Shown: positions 36,350 through 45,126 of the stretch, one piece after another
How positions within the stretch are numbered: the first letter of the stretch is position 1
How the letters are laid out: every line of letters begins with the position of its first letter
Assembly: GCF_020536995.1 (NCBI RefSeq)
Contig: NC_068359.1
Span: forward strand, 77,619,821 to 77,683,820
From: Dreissena polymorpha
Taxonomy: Eukaryota > Mollusca > Bivalvia > Myida > Dreissenidae
Length of the DNA: 64,000 bases
Direction: 5' to 3'
The notes under the pieces: generated by a model
What the model was told of the DNA's origin: nothing
What the model saw: the letters and a program-made list of their open reading frames with translations, nothing else
The model's database searches: none
Translations under genes and position numbers: made by a program

Positions 36350-36588
36350 AGTAGAGGGAAAATTAGGCTTCTGGGACAGAACCGTTTCCCATCCGTTTCC
36401 CATCCGTTTCCCATCCGTGTCCCAGGCAATTCTATATATAAATGTATAATATCTTTTTCAAGATATTATATATCCCTCAGGAAATTCTATATATATATAA
36501 ATGTATAATATCTTTTTCATATTTCAGGGCGGCATCCCATTCGCAAACGCGGCGGCTCGAGGACTTTTGACCACTACCATTATTCGTG
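36350..36588 (+). repeat. Polinton left terminal inverted repeat (239 bp)
   Basis: It reads AGTAGAGGGAAAATTAGG at the outer end and ends CATTATTCGTG. It contains three CGTTTCCCATC units and a variant, then two copies of a roughly 32-bp ATTCTATATATAAATGTATA-type unit. The right terminal repeat at 51363-51601 is its reverse complement over the full length. Confidence 0.92.
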
Positions 36589-37053
36589 AAGGCCTTTGAA
36601 AAATATTTCGTTTATATGTTTAATTTCAAAGTCTTGGTAAACAATGTCGTTTGGTTTGATCATTCCGAGTAAGAATGCCGTGGTAATAGCACCTTTGCGA
36701 TATTTTTTCTCCTTTATATCACACTCTAAGTTTAACACGTATTTGTCAATCAACCTAAGTTGATTCCGTTTTTTAACGTTCACCCACTGTTTCATTGACT
36801 CTTTAATGGTTGCTTCCATCTTTTCAAACTCATCGTTTTTAGTCCAGAGCATTTGATTAAGTTCATCATGCAGTTGGACGCTGTATGTTTTTGGTATTTT
36901 AAACGTTTTATTGAATTTTAATAAGGTAGACGTTCCATCGTCTTTGTCAATAATCATACCACATTTTCCGAACCCTAGAAGCTCCAAATACCTCTTATTT
37001 TCCTTATCAGTTTCACGCTTACTACATTCTAGAAAAAACGGATAAAATCTCAT
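36580..37053 (-). CDS. Polinton ORF of unknown function, 157 aa
   Basis: An open frame next to the left terminal repeat; its stop codon lies inside the repeat. The product is hydrophilic and Lys/Glu-rich, with no signal peptide or membrane segment. It contains RYLELLGFGKCGMIIDK near the start and helical charged stretches in the middle. No family is recognised. The ATG follows a TATAAAAC-like sequence, in line with the other genes of this element. Its position beside the fibre-like gene suggests an accessory or host-interaction role, which is inference. Confidence 0.6.
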   Translation of the reverse strand: MRFYPFFLECSKRETDKENKRYLELLGFGKCGMIIDKDDGTSTLLKFNKTFKIPKTYSVQLHDELNQMLWTKNDEFEKMEATIKESMKQWVNVKKRNQLRLIDKYVLNLECDIKEKKYRKGAITTAFLLGMIKPNDIVYQDFEIKHINEIFFKGLHE

Positions 37054-37082
37054 GTTTTATATTAGAGTTTGATACTTATAAA

Positions 37083-38156
37083 TCACGTTGATAAAACATA
37101 CAACTGCATAACTTGAACTCCAAGATCTCCGGCTCCACTACTTGCTTGTATAGCGAGTCTATAATACAGGTATGCTGTAGTAGTTGAAATATCGAAAAAC
37201 AAAGGAGCATTAGCAGAGCCAAACAACTTAGTCGTAGATGTCAACAGTGGTTCAAATGTTTTTCCATCATTGCTTCCAGAAAAATTCCATTCAGTTATAT
37301 TTTTACCATCAATAGCTCGAGCTTTGAGCGCCACTCTCCAAATGGTAACGGCTTCAGGACATTTAATTTGCAGCCATCCCTTTTTTGCAGGTGTGGCCCA
37401 GCTTCCATTAGATCCATCGGCATTAAGACTATTAAATGCGCCGTATGCTTGAAAGTTACCAGTAGTCACTGCACTTGCAGTTGTTACAAATCCAGTTCTA
37501 CTAATATTCTCCTCCAAAATTGGAACATAACCCGAATAACTTTTTTTATGTGTATTTGTAATGAGTTCCTTTGTAATGAGTTCCTTTGTTATTTTAATCG
37601 CATTTTGAACTTCAGCATTTACTAACTGAGTAACTTGAGACCAACTAGATGCTTCAGATCCTAAGTACGTGGTTGGAGGATAATGAACAGGTAATCCTTT
37701 AACCATCCTACCACCCATGTTTAAATCACCAGTCATAGTATCTCCAGACTTTGAAACAGCATGAGTATCAACATAAGAATTTAAAGTTATGATTTGAGCA
37801 CTATCTTGCTTATCAACATAACTTTTAGTTGCAGCGCCTTGAGCTGTAGAAGGATTCAATAAATTAGTTATAGCGCAACCATTCATGTCTAAAGTACCAG
37901 TCATAGTATCTCCAGTCTTTGAAACAGCGTGTGTATCAACATAATTTTTTGTTGCAGCATCCTGAGCATTCATAGGATCCAATACATTGATTATATTGTG
38001 ATAATCCATATTAATATTTGCGTCAGCGGCATTTCTACCATCTCGCCTTAAGAACGTATTAATGGCCTGTGATAATGTAACCCCTCCTGAAATCACTCTT
38101 TGCGACGATCCGACGTTTGTTTTACCAAATATGTTTACAGACATTTTTATATACAC
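37083..38156 (-). CDS. Fibre-like protein: tail-fibre-type repeats plus discoidin-like (F5/8 type C) domain
   Basis: The frame gives 357 residues. The ATG at residue 5 (38144) is the likelier start because a TATATAAAA box directly precedes it, as in neighbouring genes. Residues of about 45-160 hold modules reading INVLDPMNAQDAATKNYVD, VSKTGDTMTGTLDMNG and close repeats, the pattern seen in phage tail-fibre/collar repeats (NxAxTKxYVD, GDTMTGxLxM). The C-terminal third (about 225-357) has GWLQIKCPEAVTIWRVALKA and WNFSGSNDGKTFEPL, typical of an F5/8 type C/discoidin fold that binds glycans or lipids. Such a protein would suit attachment to host cells. It lies beside the protease gene. Fibre genes are not in the textbook Polinton core set. 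The domain calls are mine from motif recognition. Confidence 0.7.
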   Translation of the reverse strand: MYIKMSVNIFGKTNVGSSQRVISGGVTLSQAINTFLRRDGRNAADANINMDYHNIINVLDPMNAQDAATKNYVDTHAVSKTGDTMTGTLDMNGCAITNLLNPSTAQGAATKSYVDKQDSAQIITLNSYVDTHAVSKSGDTMTGDLNMGGRMVKGLPVHYPPTTYLGSEASSWSQVTQLVNAEVQNAIKITKELITKELITNTHKKSYSGYVPILEENISRTGFVTTASAVTTGNFQAYGAFNSLNADGSNGSWATPAKKGWLQIKCPEAVTIWRVALKARAIDGKNITEWNFSGSNDGKTFEPLLTSTTKLFGSANAPLFFDISTTTAYLYYRLAIQASSGAGDLGVQVMQLYVLST

Positions 38157-38163
38157 ATTTTTT

Positions 38164-38592
38164 TTAATACAATGAGTTTATCACATGTTGTAAGCTTACG
38201 CTCTCACATTGTTTAAGAATGTAAAGACATAGGTGACCACAAAATACCTCACCATCCGTTTGTACTCTTTCGCTATTATAATACACAGGATTCCTTATAT
38301 AGCTGACGAGTTCAACAGGCGGTGCTAACCCATAACTGTCAAAGTACAGTTTTTCATGACCGTTTTTGATCCATGCAGTCCAGTGTGTACCATTTCCTCG
38401 CGAGTCGCATAGATTTAGAATTCCACACTCTTCCTTTTTAGGGCTTTTCGGAAGTTCATCGCGAACATAGACACCCCTAAAGTGTTTAATTTTTAACTTT
38501 TTAGCGGCATCTATTAACTGGAAATTGGATAGAGGTTCGTTTGGTAAGACAACTCCTTCAACATTAATATACTTTTCGGTATTAAAACTCAT
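38164..38592 (-). CDS. PRO: Adenain-like cysteine protease (Ulp1 superfamily), 142 aa
   Basis: The catalytic pattern is visible in order: His in GTHWTAW, Asp in YFDSYG, and Cys in GEVFCGHLCLYIL, as in adenovirus maturation protease. At 142 residues it is short, as Polinton proteases usually are. In adenoviruses the enzyme cleaves capsid and core precursors during maturation; the same role is inferred here. The ATG is preceded by CTATATAAA. A second protease-like segment lies at the 3' end of the upstream polymerase frame. Confidence 0.85.
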   Translation of the reverse strand: MSFNTEKYINVEGVVLPNEPLSNFQLIDAAKKLKIKHFRGVYVRDELPKSPKKEECGILNLCDSRGNGTHWTAWIKNGHEKLYFDSYGLAPPVELVSYIRNPVYYNSERVQTDGEVFCGHLCLYILKQCESVSLQHVINSLY

Positions 38593-38637
38593 TTTATATA
38601 GTGCTATTAATGTTTTGTTTTTATGACCGTTTTTGAT

Positions 38638-41600
38638 TCATGCCGTCCAGTGTGTTCCCGGCATATTGGGATAATTGTCGCGCACATACCTTACTCTAAC
38701 GTTTAAGCTTTTTAGTTGCTTTGCGACATCAATAAGTTGTGATGTGCTTGAGAACGTGCTGTATATGGGGATGTGGGGGATAACACGCCCACCCACGCTC
38801 TTAAACTTTTTTATTATTATTTTTTGATTGTCCGTGAGATTATTGTTCATTTTTTTTTTTTTTTTAAGGAGGTTATGACCATAAGCCATTGTATGAATAC
38901 CGTCTTTTAGTATAACACGCTTATCATCATTAGCGCTAAGAGCTACCTTATTGACCGTTTCAGTATATATTTCATGAGCGTATGATCTGATAACGTTCAT
39001 TGGTCTTAACACTTTTTGACAAGAAAACAGCGTGTTTTTATAATCGTTGTGCGTAGTGGTGTTTTCGATAACGCTCTTTTTTACCCCCTTACACTTTTTG
39101 TTTTCCTTTCCTTCATACATTTTACAAGAATACAGTTTAGCTCGGAGTCCTACAAATTCCTCTATTTGTTTTCCAGCTGCCTCATCTTTAAACATTCCGA
39201 TAACCTTTTTGTTCACACCCGTTTTAATTCCTGAGGGGTGATCTTTTGGATAATCGCTTGTATCAAACAGTCTTTCAACATCGTTTGAAATGTCTGCATA
39301 AAAATCTTTAGTTTTAATTTCGTAGACAAGACTGTCTGTGTCGGTAAACAATAGCTTGGCCATTTGCCCATATTTAGCCTTGATGTAATTAAAGTGAAAC
39401 TCATACATGATTGTCTTGCTCAAGTCTAGAATAGACATTCCGAGATAAATGGGTTTGTTATAACATAACTTGGTTTTTCTCATATGTACTGCTATTAAAT
39501 TTTCATCAAATATAGTCATGCGGTCAAAATTAACCATTGCAACGAGCTTTTCCGCCTGAGTATTATTATTAACCAATCGGATATCAACACGATTTTCGAT
39601 GTTCTCCATTGTTTTTCCAAACACACTGTTGTTCATCAACTTGAAGAAGTCTTTTTCAAAGTTGTTAGCTGCAGCTGTTCGCAATTTAGTGTTCAAGTCG
39701 ATATATGTTTTTAACCATGGGCTTTCATTAAACCTAATTCCTTTGTGAATTTTGGTAACTCTGAGCCCTAGCTTTTCATACTGCTGCAAGTTTTCATAAT
39801 GTACTACATACTTGGTTTTGTTGTTCAAGTTTGGAATAAGCTTTTTAACTTTTGATCCCTTAGGTATAATGTTTTCAGGGGCTAATGGATAGTCATTATG
39901 AAGATTATGTAATTCATCAGGATATTCCAAGTCAACTTCTAAAATACACCCCTGTCCTTCTGTGCATGAAATGTTTTTCCAATCGTTAAGCTCATTTTCA
40001 TTCATCCACTTAAACCCCCCGGTTGGAAGTGGCTTACTCATCGCGCACCCGTAGAGATTGTTAGCATCCAGATAAATGATAAACGATGAGTCTTTGCTTT
40101 CATCATAATCATTGCCCATATACTTATTGTTTCCAATACCAAGACGCGTTGAAATTGTACTAACCCCACCTCGAATACCTTGCTTTAACATTAGCAACAC
40201 GTCATAATCGTTTATAAGCTCAAGTTTTACCTTTGTCAACTTAAGACACGCATCCATAGATAGTCCTGGCGCTGTATAATACCATGCCGGATCTAGTTTA
40301 TAGTATTTATTGCTAGCATCTCTGAAGTTTTCGAAAACGTCGGCTAGCAGCAAGACATCACTCTTTATGTAGAGTTCAAGGTAGTCTCTTATTGATTTAC
40401 AGCCAAAAGCCTTCCATACTTTGTTTACAAATTCATAATCATCATTACTAATAGCCTCACCCGAGAGCTTTGAGTAGAATGCTTCCTTTGGGGGCAATGA
40501 CGTTTCTGCGAGTTTTTCAACAGAGCTCACATAATCATATGGAAAGATGCCCTTTTGTTTCAAGAGTGTAAACTCATTACCGCTATAGACCTTAGCCAAT
40601 TCATGAAACTGATCATCGGTAAGATTTCCTGATAAAGAATCCAAACTACATTGCATAAACCTAAAGGTATCGATAAACCTAATATCACGATAAATAGGCT
40701 TTTTCCGTCCTTTTTTGTTTGTATACGTGTCAAAAACAACCTTTTTACTGAACGAAATATACTTTTCCTCGTTATTTGGAATGCAGCAAATTTTTCCTCC
40801 AATACTTAACTTTTTAATAAATAGATGACAGTCATATCCAGAAAGATTGTGTAGTAATACTGGAAAAAATTTAGGGATTTTATACCCTAAATTACACTTT
40901 GAATGTGCCGCTCCTCTAAACTTTCCAGTCAAGTGACAATGATTGCGAACCTTTGTATAGCTATCAGTGTTGTCTTCTAACCTAAACTTGCCTTTGTCAC
41001 CTTCGCATATACAACATGTGGTTGCAGCATCGTATTTAACTTGATCATCTTTTGTGAATATTTTTTCCGCGGAAAATTTAAATTTGTTGTAAATATCCTT
41101 AGTGGTTTGTTCAACCGAGTTAACAAATAATTGCGCGACATCATCTGTTTGATTCTTAGCTGAATACACAACTGGCTCTCGACTATACAATGAACCATCA
41201 GAGCATACCACGTGATAGCAAAACGCGCTAGGCGTATGCTTTTGGAACTTGTGTGTAAACGACGTCGCAGGATTCGGATTACAAGAACTAATAGGCTCGA
41301 TAAACGATTCGAAGTCTGCATATATTACAAACGGAACCCTCATTGATCTACAGTAATGCTTGAAATACTCTTTGGCTCCCTCTGCCGGCATCACTATTTT
41401 TTGTGCGCCGTGTAATGAACAATATTCATTGTGTTTTTGAAGACCCTCAACTGTTCGATAACCTGTTAAGCACCTTTTACAATAATTCATTTTATTGTGA
41501 CTGGTTTCAGTTCGCCCTGAAGCTAATTTGTTAAAATTTTTAATTAAGCAATAATGTTTTGTTTTTCCATTTGAAATCAGCAATAAATCAATAGCCTTTT

Positions 41601-42843
41601 CACTTTTGTTTTTACTTATTATTAGTGGGAAAATATCCATTTTTTTAGAATCATAACCGAATATATTGATGTTCAAGTTGTTGTTTCTTTCAAATTTACT
41701 TATTACATTTTCATCCACTGCAACAGGAAATTTAATACCATCCCAATTTAACGACTTTGCGTGTTTCTTTAATTCTTCGGTTATTCTTTCGGAATGTTTT
41801 ACAATAGGATTTAATGCTCTCGTGACGCACCACTTGAAACATTCGTCATCTTCATTCTTTATGTTAATAATTGCCTTTTTAGCAGCCAACTCTTTCGGCA
41901 ATGGAATGTATGATTTACCTTTTAACGGCTTATACGTACCGGTGTTAATTTCCAGTCTAATGACGGACTTTAGCCTCCAATTGCTTCCCTTCATTTGAAA
42001 ATTTGCAAACGATTCCAAAATCCTATCTACCATTTGGGTAAATAATTCAGCAACATCAGTTCCCTCCAATACTATTTCAGTTCTTGAAACAAAGGGTATT
42101 TTTTCGATTACACCAGTTTCATGTTCCATAGAATGCCGCTCCATTTCACACACTAGCACTAGATTCATTTTTATTTGACGATGTTTGCTCATAAACTTTA
42201 CAACTTCGGGTTTAACAATATCTAAAAATGTTGGAGCATCAGTTTTTTCAACCCCATCAATAACATATTGCCTTGCAAAACGTTTAAGTGCAGTTTTACT
42301 TTCTTTAATTACTATGGCACTTTCACTAATTTTAATGGCACTTTCACTTCTTTGCTGCTTCTTATAGTAATTATTATAAATAGATTCGACTTCTGCTTTA
42401 AACGCATTAGCCTTTTCGCTTATTGCTTTTCTTAAAGGCTCTGGTGTATGTGTAATAATCCAATCATAGCTATTTTTTGCAGCTGTCTTTACAGGTTTAA
42501 CAGCCCAATCATAGCTATTTTTTACAGCAGTCTTTACAGGTTTAACAGCCCAATCATAGCTATTTTTTACAGCAGTCTTTACAGGTTTAACAGCCCAATT
42601 AAATAACCTATTTATCATAGTAGGTTTTTTAGCTGGTTCAGCCCTTGTATCCTCCCTCGCATTTTCCCATACATCATTATCCCATGCATCCTCCCTTGCA
42701 TTTTCCCATACATCATCACCCGAATCCTCATCGTTGTGTCTGCTCAGCCTCGCTATCAACTCAGCTTTTGTGAGCTTCGCATATCCGCCCAGACCCTGAT
42801 CTTTTGCGGCTTTCTTCAACTCTTTTACAGTTTTGTTATTCAT
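38638..42843 (-). CDS. pPolB: Protein-primed family B DNA polymerase, 1401 aa, with SAP-like N-terminus
   Basis: Replicates the element using a protein primer. Residues 1-35 (VKELKKAAKDQGLGGYAKLTKAEL) resemble a SAP-type DNA-binding helix pair. Residues of about 78-135 hold three 15-residue repeats (NSYDWAVKPVKTAVK type). A C2H2-like finger CKRC...HNEYC is near 452-473. Exonuclease motifs are YADFES (about 508), HNLSGYDCHLF, and KSDVLLLADVF (about 830). Polymerase motifs are LDANNLYG (A, about 922), NNSVFGKTMEN (B, about 1066) and TDTDSLVYE (C, about 1166). All catalytic aspartates are present. The last roughly 65 residues resemble the N-terminal part of the neighbouring protease (RYVRDNYPNMPGTHWTA), suggesting a duplicated protease segment fused to the frame. 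The start follows TATATATATAAA-ATG. The length is in the range of Polinton polymerases. Confidence 0.92.
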   Translation of the reverse strand: MNNKTVKELKKAAKDQGLGGYAKLTKAELIARLSRHNDEDSGDDVWENAREDAWDNDVWENAREDTRAEPAKKPTMINRLFNWAVKPVKTAVKNSYDWAVKPVKTAVKNSYDWAVKPVKTAAKNSYDWIITHTPEPLRKAISEKANAFKAEVESIYNNYYKKQQRSESAIKISESAIVIKESKTALKRFARQYVIDGVEKTDAPTFLDIVKPEVVKFMSKHRQIKMNLVLVCEMERHSMEHETGVIEKIPFVSRTEIVLEGTDVAELFTQMVDRILESFANFQMKGSNWRLKSVIRLEINTGTYKPLKGKSYIPLPKELAAKKAIINIKNEDDECFKWCVTRALNPIVKHSERITEELKKHAKSLNWDGIKFPVAVDENVISKFERNNNLNINIFGYDSKKMDIFPLIISKNKSEKAIDLLLISNGKTKHYCLIKNFNKLASGRTETSHNKMNYCKRCLTGYRTVEGLQKHNEYCSLHGAQKIVMPAEGAKEYFKHYCRSMRVPFVIYADFESFIEPISSCNPNPATSFTHKFQKHTPSAFCYHVVCSDGSLYSREPVVYSAKNQTDDVAQLFVNSVEQTTKDIYNKFKFSAEKIFTKDDQVKYDAATTCCICEGDKGKFRLEDNTDSYTKVRNHCHLTGKFRGAAHSKCNLGYKIPKFFPVLLHNLSGYDCHLFIKKLSIGGKICCIPNNEEKYISFSKKVVFDTYTNKKGRKKPIYRDIRFIDTFRFMQCSLDSLSGNLTDDQFHELAKVYSGNEFTLLKQKGIFPYDYVSSVEKLAETSLPPKEAFYSKLSGEAISNDDYEFVNKVWKAFGCKSIRDYLELYIKSDVLLLADVFENFRDASNKYYKLDPAWYYTAPGLSMDACLKLTKVKLELINDYDVLLMLKQGIRGGVSTISTRLGIGNNKYMGNDYDESKDSSFIIYLDANNLYGCAMSKPLPTGGFKWMNENELNDWKNISCTEGQGCILEVDLEYPDELHNLHNDYPLAPENIIPKGSKVKKLIPNLNNKTKYVVHYENLQQYEKLGLRVTKIHKGIRFNESPWLKTYIDLNTKLRTAAANNFEKDFFKLMNNSVFGKTMENIENRVDIRLVNNNTQAEKLVAMVNFDRMTIFDENLIAVHMRKTKLCYNKPIYLGMSILDLSKTIMYEFHFNYIKAKYGQMAKLLFTDTDSLVYEIKTKDFYADISNDVERLFDTSDYPKDHPSGIKTGVNKKVIGMFKDEAAGKQIEEFVGLRAKLYSCKMYEGKENKKCKGVKKSVIENTTTHNDYKNTLFSCQKVLRPMNVIRSYAHEIYTETVNKVALSANDDKRVILKDGIHTMAYGHNLLKKKKKMNNNLTDNQKIIIKKFKSVGGRVIPHIPIYSTFSSTSQLIDVAKQLKSLNVRVRYVRDNYPNMPGTHWTA
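42470..42600 (-). repeat. 45-bp in-frame tandem repeat in the polymerase N-terminal region
   Basis: About three units encode NSYDWAVKPVKTAVK with few substitutions, so the DNA units are nearly identical. The repeat lies between the SAP-like segment and the first conserved polymerase region, likely in a flexible linker. Confidence 0.8.
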
Positions 42844-42902
42844 TTTATATATATAAAAAAATATTTAGATCATTTCAATTTTTTTATAAGCATGTGTTTT
42901 GC

Positions 42903-43244
42903 TTATAAAAACATGACCTCATACCTCATTCCATTTACCACTTGTCCGTTGTTTCTCTTTTTTATATTACAACCAAGCGCTTTTATTGCTTGGTATTTTG
43001 AGTTATAGGTTGTTTCCTCTCCAGTTTCAACATTCGTTAACTTAACAATTACTTTAGGCGAAAACTGTATAGGTCTGCCCCGCCGTCTTTTTTCATTAGG
43101 TTCTGGTATAACAACATCTTCTCGTTTCCAATCTAGTCCGTTTTCCTTTGCAATTAACATTAACTCCATTATACTTTGATTAGTCGTAGCAGGAACGTTA
43201 ATACTTTCGAGCATTTTAATTAATACTTTCTTTGTGTACTTCAT
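42903..43244 (-). CDS. Small DNA-binding-like protein with AT-hook, 113 aa
   Basis: The N-terminal half is predicted helical; the middle has KRRRGRPIQFSP, an AT-hook core (RGRP). The C-terminal half (VKLTNVETGEETTYNSKYQAIKALG) resembles the short NUMOD-type repeat found in homing endonucleases. It lies between the capsid and polymerase genes. A DNA-binding or regulatory role is inferred. No named Polinton family comes to mind. Confidence 0.6.
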   Translation of the reverse strand: MKYTKKVLIKMLESINVPATTNQSIMELMLIAKENGLDWKREDVVIPEPNEKRRRGRPIQFSPKVIVKLTNVETGEETTYNSKYQAIKALGCNIKKRNNGQVVNGMRYEVMFL

Positions 43245-43279
43245 TTTTTTAATAATAAAAAAAAACTTAAGCTAATTTA

Positions 43280-44584
43280 TTATTTCATCACTATATACAT
43301 TTTAGATCCGTCAGAGGTAAATTTAATCATTTGGTCGGAAATAACAACTGCGTACGCTTCTGTTCCCGCTGGCACACCATCCGGGCCGTTGAATGTTGCC
43401 TGGATTTGCATTTCTACCGATGCATATTTTAACCGCTCACTTTGTTTGCTGACATCAAACACCATAATAGGAAACATGTCTTTGAAATCCGCCGGTGTAA
43501 TGTTACTCTGTGTTACCAGCGGATCCATTCCATAAAACTTTTCGCTAAATCTAGCCGCGTCATAGTAAGCTCGTGAGAATTTTTGGTTTGGAAAAGATAA
43601 GTTGTAATCAGCCTCAGGGTATCGTTGATTGTTAACAGTCACATATATGTTATTTAGATTGCAATGATCGAATAGCGCTGCATTTTTTGTTTGCTCATTT
43701 CTGCGCGCAGTTTGGAATCCAACCAAAATGTATCGCGGTTTTTCGGTTGGTGTTCTTACACTTAGTCTCCAGTTGAACGATGTAGACTGTGGCACTGTAA
43801 TACTTTCGCAATGTCTAGACCTAAAAGGAACGGGTACTGTTACCTTTGATTCAATTGATTTGTACAGTTGAAATTTTTCACTATCTGCAGGTAAAATCAT
43901 AGGCATAAACCATGCCAATTTATCAATGCTTACTTTACCCGCAGCATGCAATCCATCCTCTGCTGTAGCTGCTCGAAATATGGCATCGTCGTCAGTTTTT
44001 CTAGCAAGTGCGAGCGTATGTTTAAATCCATACACAATCTTGTCATAGTCATCACAAAAGCCGAAAATGTGTTTCAGCGGAACAACGAACGAAAATGTTC
44101 CCTTGGGGTCAGGCTTCTTAATAAGGTATGCCTGCCTGATTTTAAAGCCTTCGTTATCTGCAATTGCTGTCGTCGTATCTTTAATCCAAAGCTGATTGAG
44201 TCCTTGCGCTTTTGAAAACCCATCCGGATACTTTAGCATTCCAATCATGGTCGTAGCCTGTCCAGGATGATTCAACGATTCTATTTGTTGATCGGATAGC
44301 TTATACGTAATATTGGAAAACAAATGCATAAGCCCATTGTTTGTTAACGATACCATGTCACCGTTTGCGTATGCAGTCCCATCAGCTTTAGTTAGTCTAC
44401 CTTCAATGAGTAGGTACGATTCCGCAGGATGAGCAAATACATCATACATCCCGATATCGATATTTATGGTACCCGGTGAATTTAAATTCGTACCATTTAC
44501 AGACTCATACGCCTTAAACTCATATTTTTCAATGGATTCATCAACGGTTATAGCTTCTGTAAAATTTAATATTTCGCTCGACAT
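43280..44584 (-). CDS. MCP: Major capsid protein, double-jelly-roll type, 434 aa
   Basis: The sequence matches what I know of Polinton/adintovirus hexon-like proteins: an N-terminal segment with the conserved YEFKAYESVNG, and central and C-terminal beta-rich segments such as FNWRLSVRTPTEKPRYILVGFQTARRN-type and NIYVTVNNQRYPEADYNLSF-type stretches. It has no signal peptide or membrane segment. The frame is open throughout at about the usual length (430-650 residues in the group, at the short end). Predicted to form trimeric capsomers. The neighbouring small genes upstream are probably minor virion proteins. Confidence 0.85.
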   Translation of the reverse strand: MSSEILNFTEAITVDESIEKYEFKAYESVNGTNLNSPGTINIDIGMYDVFAHPAESYLLIEGRLTKADGTAYANGDMVSLTNNGLMHLFSNITYKLSDQQIESLNHPGQATTMIGMLKYPDGFSKAQGLNQLWIKDTTTAIADNEGFKIRQAYLIKKPDPKGTFSFVVPLKHIFGFCDDYDKIVYGFKHTLALARKTDDDAIFRAATAEDGLHAAGKVSIDKLAWFMPMILPADSEKFQLYKSIESKVTVPVPFRSRHCESITVPQSTSFNWRLSVRTPTEKPRYILVGFQTARRNEQTKNAALFDHCNLNNIYVTVNNQRYPEADYNLSFPNQKFSRAYYDAARFSEKFYGMDPLVTQSNITPADFKDMFPIMVFDVSKQSERLKYASVEMQIQATFNGPDGVPAGTEAYAVVISDQMIKFTSDGSKMYIVMK

Positions 44585-44616
44585 TCTTACTTTTTTATAA
44601 GAAAGAATAATTTTTT

Positions 44617-45072
44617 TTAAGCCAGACGAAGACCGGATCCTGTGTTCAACCTTTTTACAAGATCTTGAATTGATATTGCGTTTGCCCTTGCGTTTGCCCT
44701 TGCGACACCTTTCTTCACCCCGATGCCGTAACCCGCAAGCAAGTTGTTAATGTTTGTTTCTTTAATAGAACCCATATTTACGAGAGACGCTAACGCATCC
44801 CTCGATTCTTGCGTTACTTCGTGATTTTTTGGTGCATTATATCCATCAATTAAAGCTTTAGCTTTGGCTATAGCTACATCTTTTCCAACATCAATAGCTT
44901 TTAAACCAACTTCTTTTACAACCGACTTTCCGGCTTCGATAGCCGTTTTACCTATTTCTGTTTTCGATGCGCTACTCACTTTTGATGCCACCGTTTTTGC
45001 GACATTTGCAGCAGTTTTCGCAGCCGTTGATCCTACCATTCGCTTAAAGAAATTTGAGACGGTATCAAACAT
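44617..45072 (-). CDS. Small basic Ala/Lys-rich virion-type protein, 151 aa
   Basis: The first two thirds are amphipathic helix-prone repeats rich in Ala, Lys and Val (AKTAANVAKTVASKVSSASK type), and the C-terminal third contains GYGIGVKKGVARANARAN. Adintovirus and Polinton maps often have such core- or pVI-like proteins beside the hexon gene. A DNA-condensing or membrane-active virion role is inferred. Confidence 0.6.
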   Translation of the reverse strand: MFDTVSNFFKRMVGSTAAKTAANVAKTVASKVSSASKTEIGKTAIEAGKSVVKEVGLKAIDVGKDVAIAKAKALIDGYNAPKNHEVTQESRDALASLVNMGSIKETNINNLLAGYGIGVKKGVARANARANAISIQDLVKRLNTGSGLRLA

Positions 45073-45126
45073 TCCAGAACCGCCGATAACGTATTTTTTT
45101 TATACCTGCGTTTAACAATCATTTTT

